In this document: piece after piece, positions 58,261 to 64,000 of the stretch
Numbering within the stretch: position 1 is the first letter of the stretch
How the letters are laid out: every line of letters begins with the position of its first letter
NCBI RefSeq assembly: GCF_003337555.1
Contig: NZ_QPJK01000011.1
Coordinates: 180,092 to 244,091 of the forward strand
Source: Pseudorhodoferax soli
Lineage (GTDB): Bacteria; Pseudomonadota; Gammaproteobacteria; Burkholderiales; Burkholderiaceae_C
Direction: 5' to 3'
Length of the DNA stretch: 64,000 nt
Notes under the pieces: model-generated
Database searches by the model: none
What the model was told of the DNA's origin: nothing
Seen by the model: the letters and a program-made list of their open reading frames with translations, nothing else
Position numbers and translations under genes: made by a program

Positions 58261-59490
58261 ATGCCCTGTTCAACCGCACCACCGAAGCCGCCGAGCATCG
58301 GCGCGTGGCTGGTCTGCTGCCTGGGCCTGTCGCAACTCATCGCCTGGGGCGCGATGCATTACCTGACCGCGGTGTTCGCCCAGCCGATCACAGTCGAGCA
58401 AGGCTGGAGTGCGGCCTGGGTGCAGGGCGGCTTTTCGCTAGCACTGTTGATAATGGCTGCCAGTTCCAGCGCGGTCGGCCGCTGGATCGACGCCCATGGC
58501 GGGCGCGGCGCCATGATGGCCGGTTGCTGGGCCGGGGCGCTGGGTTGCGCGCTGCTGGCCAGCGCCCAGCACCTGGCCGTGTACTACCTGAGCTGGGTGC
58601 TGCTGGGCCTGGGCATGCGGCTGGCGCTATATGACGCGGCCTTCGCCGCGCTGGCTGTCGTGGGCGGTCCGGCTGCCAAGCGCGCGATGTCGCAGATCAC
58701 GCTGTTTGGCGGTTTCGCCTCCACGCTGTTCTGGCCGCTGGGCCAGGCACTCGCAGACGCAGTGGGCTGGCGCGGCGCCTTGTGGGTCTATGCGCTGCTA
58801 TTGCTGCTGGGCTCGGCCCTGCACCTGGCGATCCCGCGGCACACACACCGCAGCCCCGTGGCCGGCATGGTGCCGGTGCATGCCCCGTCCGTTCCGAAGG
58901 TGCGGAGCACGGCGCCGGCCGACACCTGGCTTTACGGCCTTGTCGCGGTGCTGGTGCTGGCCATGCAGACCGGCGTGGCGGCGCATTTCCTCGCGCTCCT
59001 CGTCGGTTTGGGCTGGGACACGAAGACAGCGGTCTCGCTGTCCATGCTGCTGGGCGTGGGCCAGTTCTGCGGCCGTGCCTGGGTGGTGGCCTGGGGCCAC
59101 CGCATCGACGCCATCCGCCTGAACCTGCTGCCCTGCACCCTGCTGGCCGGCGCATATGCGATGGCGCTGTTGATCGGCACCTCGCTGGCCGGGGCTGGGG
59201 CCTTTGCGTTCCTTTATGGGGCGGGCAACGGCATCGCCACCATCACCCGCGGCGCGATGCCGTTGCTCCTGTTCGACACCGCGCATTACGGGCGCATCGT
59301 CGGCGCCATCTTGCGGCCTGCCTTCGTGCTGGCCGCTGCTGCGCCGGTGGCCGTGGCGTTGGCGCTGCAGCGCCTGGGCCATGCCGGTACGCTCGGCCTG
59401 GGCCTGGCGATCTGCGCCGTGCTGCTGGCCGCACCCGTCGCCCTGGTGCTTCGGCACCCGCCACCCACTGCAAGGAGGACCATCCCATGA
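58261..59490 (+). CDS. MFS transporter
   Basis: A 409-residue major facilitator with about 12 helices. The loop after helix 2 (GRWIDAHGGRGAMMAG) fits the family GxxxDxxGRR-type motif, and the mid-length central loop sits around residues 195-215 (HTHRSPVAGMVPVHAPSVPK). The cargo is not evident. It overlaps the SDR gene by 4 bp (ATGA), so the pair probably handles one compound. Confidence 0.8.
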   Translation: MPCSTAPPKPPSIGAWLVCCLGLSQLIAWGAMHYLTAVFAQPITVEQGWSAAWVQGGFSLALLIMAASSSAVGRWIDAHGGRGAMMAGCWAGALGCALLASAQHLAVYYLSWVLLGLGMRLALYDAAFAALAVVGGPAAKRAMSQITLFGGFASTLFWPLGQALADAVGWRGALWVYALLLLLGSALHLAIPRHTHRSPVAGMVPVHAPSVPKVRSTAPADTWLYGLVAVLVLAMQTGVAAHFLALLVGLGWDTKTAVSLSMLLGVGQFCGRAWVVAWGHRIDAIRLNLLPCTLLAGAYAMALLIGTSLAGAGAFAFLYGAGNGIATITRGAMPLLLFDTAHYGRIVGAILRPAFVLAAAAPVAVALALQRLGHAGTLGLGLAICAVLLAAPVALVLRHPPPTARRTIP

Positions 59491-60233
59491 ACGACCCAGG
59501 CACTGTGCTCATCACCGGCGGGAGCCGCGGCATCGGAGCTGCGACTGCGCGGCTGGCCGCGGCCGCCGGCCATGCCGTCTGCATCACTTACGCCACGCAG
59601 CAGCGGCCGGCCGACGCGTTGGTAGCCGAGATCGTGGCGGCAGGCGGCCGAGCGGCCTGCCTGCAGGCCAATGTGGGCGACCCGCAGGTTGCGGAGACCC
59701 TGCTGGACCGACTACCGACTGCGCTGCCGCCGCTGTACGGCCTCGTCAATAACGCTGGCATCACCGGTCCGCTGGGCGGCTTCGCGCAGGCTTCGCGCTC
59801 CACACTGGAGCAGGTGCTAGATGTCAATGTGCTGGGCACCATGCTGCTCACCCAGCAGGCGGTGCGACGCTGGTGCGCGGCGGGGCGCGCTGGCGTGGTC
59901 GTCAATGTGTCGTCCATCGCCGCGACGCTCGGTGCACCGGGCGAGTACGTGCACTATGCAGCTTCCAAGGCGGCTGTTGAAGCGTTCACGGTGGGCCTGG
60001 CCAAGGAACTGGCAGAGCAGGGCATCCGCATCAATGCCGTGTCGCCCGGCACCACCCTGACCGACATCCACGCCGCAGCCGGCGAACCGGGGCGCCCTCA
60101 GCGTGTGGCAGCGCGCATTCCGATGCGCCGACCGGGCGAGGCGCCCGAGATCGCCGAGGCCATCTTATGGCTGTTGTCGGACAAGGCTTCCTACGTGACC
60201 GGCAGCGTGCTGAAGGTAGCCGGCGGCTTGTAG
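59487..60233 (+). CDS. Short-chain dehydrogenase/reductase
   Basis: A 248-residue classical SDR: cofactor loop TGGSRGIGAATA (about 10-21), NNAG in LVNNAGITGPLG, the catalytic Ser in VVNVSSIAATLG, and the YxxxK pair in YVHYAASKAAVEAF. PG motif in INAVSPGTTLTD. Strong CAAGGAGG ribosome site inside the MFS gene. Acid-or-sugar/alcohol oxidoreductase activity is likely; the substrate is unknown. Confidence 0.88.
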   Translation: MNDPGTVLITGGSRGIGAATARLAAAAGHAVCITYATQQRPADALVAEIVAAGGRAACLQANVGDPQVAETLLDRLPTALPPLYGLVNNAGITGPLGGFAQASRSTLEQVLDVNVLGTMLLTQQAVRRWCAAGRAGVVVNVSSIAATLGAPGEYVHYAASKAAVEAFTVGLAKELAEQGIRINAVSPGTTLTDIHAAAGEPGRPQRVAARIPMRRPGEAPEIAEAILWLLSDKASYVTGSVLKVAGGL

Positions 60234-60439
60234 TTTTGCCACGTGCGAAACCTGGTCGACCTCGGTTCTTGACGTGGTCGGTCGGCCTGACCGGCCGGCG
60301 CGGCATAGCACCGCCCCGATTCAAGTCGGCTTACTTATTCAGGAGATGCACACCTGCTGTGTCTTGCGCCTGTCCTCACGTGACGCGGCAGCAACCCGAC
60401 GCAAGACGCAAACTGCCGCGCGGAGTTGCATGTGCTCAA
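60234..60439. other. Intergenic region
   Basis: No gene seen between the SDR gene and the broken signalling gene. Confidence 0.3.
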
Positions 60440-62089
60440 ATCCCCGACCATGGCATCGTGGAGCTGACACCTGGAATCCATTGGGACTGGCTGCTGGTCG
60501 CGGCCTCTGCGGCCATCGCCGTGCTGGCGTCCGCCGTGGCGCTGGTGATCTTTTTCGCACTGCGCGGCTACCGCGGCGTGGCAGCGCGCCACCGCCAGGT
60601 GCTGGCCGCGCTGGTCATGGGCGCGGCGATTTGCGGCATGCAGTACACCGGCATGGCCGCGGCAGCATTCTCGGCCGACAGCGTCTGCCTAAGCGCCGGC
60701 CAGCTGCGCGGCGACAGCGTCGGCGTGGTGGTCACCGTGGCGGCCACCATGCTCCTGAGCCTGGCCATGTTCACCTCGCTGCTGGACGCCCGGCATGCAG
60801 GGCAAGACCGAGCGGCTGGCGGTGTCGCTCAAGGCAGCCAGAACTGCAGGAGATCGCCTTCCGCGATGCGCTGACTGGCCTACCCAACCGGCTGCTGCTC
60901 GGCGAGCGCGTGGCCTCCGCCGTAGAACTCTGTCGGCGTGAAAACACCAGCCTGGCGCTGCTGTTCATCGACCTGGACGGCTTCAAGCCCGTCAACGACT
61001 CCTTCGGGCACCGCGTCGGCGACGCCGTGCTGCAGGAGGTGGGGCGCCGCTTGGCGGCGGAGCTGCGCGCCTGCGACACGGTGGCGCGCGTGGGCGGCGA
61101 CGAGTTCGTGCTGCTGCTGGAGGGCGTCAGCGATTCGGCCGCCGTCGCGCAGGCCGCGCAGCGGCTCATCGACGTGGTCAGCGCGCCGATGGAGCAGTGC
61201 GGGCACGAGGTGCGGCTGTCGTGCTCCATCGGCGTCGCGCTGTTTCCCTCAGATGGGCCCCGACGCCGAAGGTGCGCGAGCAGATCGAGCTGCAGCGCGA
61301 CCTGCGGCTGGCGCTGGAGCGCGGCGAGCTTGCGCTGCACTACCAGCCCAAGGTCAGCGCCGGGCGCGAGGTCGTCACGGGCGTGGAGGCGCTGGTGCGC
61401 TGGCAGCATCCCACGCGTGGCATGCTGGGCCCGGCGCTGTTCATCCCCGTGGCAGAGCGCTTCGGGCTGATTTCCGCGGTCGGCAACTGGGGCATCGAAG
61501 AGGCCTGCCGCCAGATCGCGGCATGGCAGGAGCAGGGCCTGCGGCTGCGCGTGGCCGTCAACCTGTGGGTGCACAGTTGCGCCAGAACGCCTTCGTGCGG
61601 CGGGTGGCGGCCACCATCGCGCAGGCCGGCATCGACCCCCGGCAACTCACTTTCGAGATCACCGAATCGGTCGCGATGGAGGACGCAAAGGGCACGCTCA
61701 AGGCCTTCGAGGCGCTGTGCGCCATTGGGGTGCACTTGTCCATCGACGATTTCGGCACGGGCTACTCAAGCCTTTCCTACCTTCGCCAGCTGCAGGTGGG
61801 CGAACTCAAGATCGACCGCTCCTTCGTGCAGGACCTGGAGTGCAGCGCCGACGCGCGTGCCATCGTCCAGGCCGTGATCCGGCTGGCCCATGCGCTGGGC
61901 CTCAAGGTGGTGGCCGAGGGCGTGGATACGCAAGCGCAGCAGCAGGTGCTGACGCGCCTACAGTGCGACGAGCTGCAGGGTTACCTGTTCGCCCGGCCCA
62001 TGCCCGCCGAGCGCGTCGCCGAGTGGGCTGAGGGAAAGCACTCGTCCAGCCAAGTCCCGTTTGCGCCGTCGAGCTACAGACCGCCCTGA
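60440..62089 (+). pseudogene. MHYT-GGDEF-EAL gene with three frameshifts
   Basis: Three domain blocks lie in different frames. Frame shift 1 is near 60835, between the MHYT tail (AAICGMQYTGMAAAAFSADS) and the GGDEF domain (LIFIDLDGF-type core, VGGDEFV). Shift 2 is near 61255, before the EAL domain (VEALVRWQHPTRGMLGPALF). Shift 3 is near 61565, before the EAL end (FEITESVAMEDAKGTLKAFE, DDFGTGYSSLSYL, KIDRSFVQ). The first MHYT helices are also missing. The intact gene would have made and broken c-di-GMP. If real, the shifts kill it; sequencing error is a possible alternative. Confidence 0.75.
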
Positions 62090-62137
62090 CTTAGACGCCG
62101 ACCGCTTTCAGATGGGGCTCTAACGGATACGGGGCCG

Positions 62138-62380
62138 CTAGCTGCTAAGAATGTCGCCGACCGCAAGATTCGACGGGTGCGCGAAGCACAGCTTCAACAT
62201 GCTTTGGTCACTCCTCTCCACACCTATGCCGACGATTTGAAGGCGGTCGTTGAGGCCATGTGTTCTGACCACCGCCGTCTGACCAAGGACAGCAAATCCA
62301 TCAAGCACCTGGGCCTCGACAATGTCCACCCCAGCACTTCCAACGGCTCTTATCCGAGCAATTCGCACTGTAAACGTCAT
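62138..62380 (-). CDS. Small beta-rich hypothetical protein
   Basis: An 80-residue protein starting MTFTVRIARIRAVGSAGVDI at ATG 62380 with AGGGAG 4-5 nt upstream. The pattern VEAQVLDGFAVLGQTAVVRT resembles the small barrel of translation-factor domain 2, but that is a fold impression. Convergent with the broken signalling gene. Confidence 0.45.
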   Translation of the reverse strand: MTFTVRIARIRAVGSAGVDIVEAQVLDGFAVLGQTAVVRTHGLNDRLQIVGIGVERSDQSMLKLCFAHPSNLAVGDILSS

Positions 62381-62628
62381 GTTGCTCCCTGTCGAGCAAG
62401 AGTGATGGGGGAGGTCGGACCGCCGAGGCGATGGACCGTCCATCATTGGCCAAATAGACCTCCATCCTACAAAAACCACGCGCAAGTGTGGCACCGCTGT
62501 CGCAAGATTGTGCGAGAACGGAGCTCCTGTCGTGCTCGGTGGTCATCTTCCTCGTGCGAACTGCGCGATCCGAGGGACGTAGACTTGTGTGTCGTCCGCG
62601 CCGCGGACCAACAAGAGCAAGGACTCCG

Positions 62629-63465
62629 ATGGCTTCCCACGACCAGACCCTGATTGCCGTGCTTCAAGAGGAACGCGGTGCGCTGTTGAACGCGTGGTCA
62701 TCTGCGACGCACGGTCCAGGCGCGAACTCCGCCACTCGAGAGGAGGCCGACGCGCTGTTGGATTCACTGCTGCGAGCCCTGCAGAGCGATGCGCCCGACG
62801 ACCTGCGGGCCGAGGGCTGGTCCCATGCGCGCCATCTGCTCGACACGCTGTCGGCATCGCGCGCGGCCCAGGGCCAGAGCGCGGGCGACACCAGCGCCTT
62901 CGTGCTGGCGCTTAAGCAGCCAATCTTTGCGGCGCTGCAGCAACGCCTGGGCCAGGACAGCCAGACGCTGCTGCAGGCCGTGGTCAGCGTGACCACCAAG
63001 CTCGATGCGATGGCGCAATGGACGGCCACGGCGTTCCAGCGCACGCGTGAGGAACTGATCAGCCGCCAGCAGCAGGAGCTGCTGGAGCTGTCCACACCTG
63101 TCATCAAGCTCTGGGAGGGCGTGCTGGCCGTGCCCATGATCGGCACGCTGGATTCCAGCCGCACGCAGATGGTCATGGAGGCACTGCTGCAGAGGATCGT
63201 CGACACCGAGTCTGAGCTGGCCATCATCGATATCACCGGCGTGCCGACCGTGGACACGCTGGTCGCACAGCATCTGCTCAAGACCGTCACCGCGATCCGC
63301 CTGATGGGCGCGGACTGCATCATCAGCGGCGTGCGTCCGCAGATCGCGCAGACCATCGTGCACCTGGGCGTGGATCTGCAGGGCGTGACCACCAAGGCTA
63401 GCTTGGCGGCCGCGCTGGCGCTAGCACTCAAGCGCGGCGGCTATGTCGTGACCAAGACCGCCTGA
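62629..63465 (+). CDS. rsbR: RsbR-type stressosome protein
   Basis: A 278-residue protein starting MASHDQTLIAVLQEERGALL at ATG 62629, with AAGGA upstream. The N-terminal ~150 residues are a helical globin-like sensor module. The C-terminal STAS domain holds STPVIKLWEGVLAVPMIGTL and AIIDITGVPTVDTLVAQHLL, where the phosphorylatable Thr residues of RsbR lie. RsbR and RsbS build the stressosome that releases RsbT on stress. Start of an rsbR-rsbS-rsbT operon that runs off the window. Confidence 0.88.
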   Translation: MASHDQTLIAVLQEERGALLNAWSSATHGPGANSATREEADALLDSLLRALQSDAPDDLRAEGWSHARHLLDTLSASRAAQGQSAGDTSAFVLALKQPIFAALQQRLGQDSQTLLQAVVSVTTKLDAMAQWTATAFQRTREELISRQQQELLELSTPVIKLWEGVLAVPMIGTLDSSRTQMVMEALLQRIVDTESELAIIDITGVPTVDTLVAQHLLKTVTAIRLMGADCIISGVRPQIAQTIVHLGVDLQGVTTKASLAAALALALKRGGYVVTKTA

Positions 63466-63493
63466 GAAACCGGCGAAGTACCGCATCCCGATC

Positions 63494-63853
63494 TTGCAGA
63501 TGGGCAGCGCGCTGCTCGTCACCATCCAGGTCGACATGGAAGACCAGACCGCGCTGCAGCTGCAGGACGACCTGGCCGCCAAGATTGAGACCAGCGGCGC
63601 CAACGGCGTCCTGATCGACATCTCGGCGCTGGAGATCGTCGACTCCTTCGTCGGCCGCATGCTGGCTTCGATCTCGGGCATCGCGCGCGTGCTGGACGCC
63701 ACCACCGTCGTGGTGGGCATGCAGCCGGCTGTGGCCATCACCCTGGTGGAACTGGGCCTGTCGCTGCACGGCGTGAAGACGGCGCTCAACGTCAAGCGCG
63801 GCATGCTGCTGCTCGAGCAGAGTCGGCAGGGAGAAGCGCTTGAACCCGACTGA
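63494..63853 (+). CDS. rsbS: RsbS-type stressosome protein
   Basis: A 119-residue STAS protein: SALLVTIQVDMEDQTALQLQ, GVLIDISALEIVDSFVGRML (the Ser phosphorylated by RsbT is in ISALEIVDS), and VGMQPAVAITLVELGLSL. No ATG precedes the conserved start; TTG 63494 (before QMGSALLV) is the best available codon, since the family start (RIPIL...) is in frame upstream without a usual start codon. It overlaps rsbT. Confidence 0.88.
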   Translation: MQMGSALLVTIQVDMEDQTALQLQDDLAAKIETSGANGVLIDISALEIVDSFVGRMLASISGIARVLDATTVVVGMQPAVAITLVELGLSLHGVKTALNVKRGMLLLEQSRQGEALEPD

Positions 63854-64000
63854 CAGCAGCGGGCAGCTTGCGCTGCGTGCGGAAGCCGATATCGTGGCTA
63901 GTCGACAGCTGGTGCGCAAGCTGACGCAGCAGCTGGGCTTCTCGCTGGTCGACCAGACCAAGATGATCACGGCCGCCAGCGAACTCTCGCGCAACACCGT
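63840..64000 (+). CDS. rsbT: RsbT-type kinase, cut by window end
   Basis: Fifty-three residues visible (LNPTDSSGQLALRAEADIVA ... VDQTKMITAASELSRNT), matching the start of RsbT-family HATPase kinases, with the N-box helix MITAASELSRNT. Probably TTG 63840 start, GGGAGA 5-10 nt upstream, overlapping rsbS by 14 bp. The rest lies beyond 64000. Confidence 0.8.
   Translation, partial: MNPTDSSGQLALRAEADIVASRQLVRKLTQQLGFSLVDQTKMITAASELSRNT

Noticed and set aside
1..64000. tRNA and rRNA genes
   Set aside because: Looked for cloverleaf-like CCA-ended or GGTTCGA-type signatures and found none convincing; a tRNAscan-SE run would settle it.

Overview
The window looks like part of a large conjugative plasmid, or a plasmid-borne ICE-like island, from a high-GC betaproteobacterium, most likely in the Burkholderiales. 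I infer this from the GC-rich coding sequence, the H-NS-type proteins ending in a Trp-x-Gly-x-Gly-Lys/Arg-x-Pro core, a DUF4148 protein, and the mix of plasmid and ICE families. The genus cannot be fixed from the sequence alone. The plasmid call rests on one block (45.0-52 kb): a Rep_3-type initiator, a cluster of iterons, ParA and ParB, and eight copies of a 17-bp parS-like palindrome.

Layout. 0-6.5 kb: the end of a type IV secretion (conjugation) cluster with a TraG_N-type membrane protein, a DsbC-like periplasmic protein and a transglycosylase-like protein, interrupted by a tyrosine recombinase and H-NS-like genes. 7.2-11.4 kb: a compact three-gene operon on the minus strand (XRE regulator, 1051-aa DNA methylase, small nuclease-like protein) that looks like an unclassified restriction-modification or defence system. 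11.7-24.1 kb: a minus-strand cluster of ICE-type genes (SNF2/DEAD-like helicase, DUF6094 methylase-like protein, DUF3275, DUF3577/STY4534, RadC-like and many small proteins). Most transcription or translation units here are preceded by a structured 5' leader with several hairpins; five leaders share mutually exclusive, covarying pairings. 24.4-40.8 kb: an accessory region with many short genes (DUF4148, BLUF photoreceptor, lone receiver domain, ankyrin protein, H-NS-like oligomerisation protein, MarR, overlapping tiny genes, a ParE-type toxin pair, YecA/SEC-C protein, YkgJ-type metal-cluster protein). 40.9-45 kb: an ATPase behind a 34-bp near-palindrome, a histidine-kinase remnant, an unknown gene between 20-bp direct repeats, and a second ParE-type toxin-antitoxin pair with its operator. 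45-52 kb: the replication and partition core. 52.6-57.8 kb: mobile-element wreckage (a large tyrosine recombinase, a decayed copy of its own C-terminus, an IS21 istA fragment, and an Ig-domain protein cut off at its 5' end). 58.3-64 kb: an MFS transporter plus SDR operon, a triply frameshifted MHYT-GGDEF-EAL gene, and the start of an rsbR-rsbS-rsbT stressosome module running off the window.

How the parts work together. Rep, iterons, ParAB and parS maintain the replicon. The left-hand transfer genes and the ICE-type cluster fit horizontal transfer and post-transfer establishment. The two toxin-antitoxin pairs and the methylase operon would favour retention or exclude competing DNA. The right side is cargo for sensing and stress response.

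The signals I rate highest are the multi-copy structured leader array at 14-24 kb, parS sites built into the parA and parB coding sequences (one of the others doubling as the parB terminator), the methylase operon with paired operators, and a perfect 15-bp inverted repeat directly in front of an active-site-degenerate recombinase next to rep. All functional statements come from reading the sequence; no database search was run.
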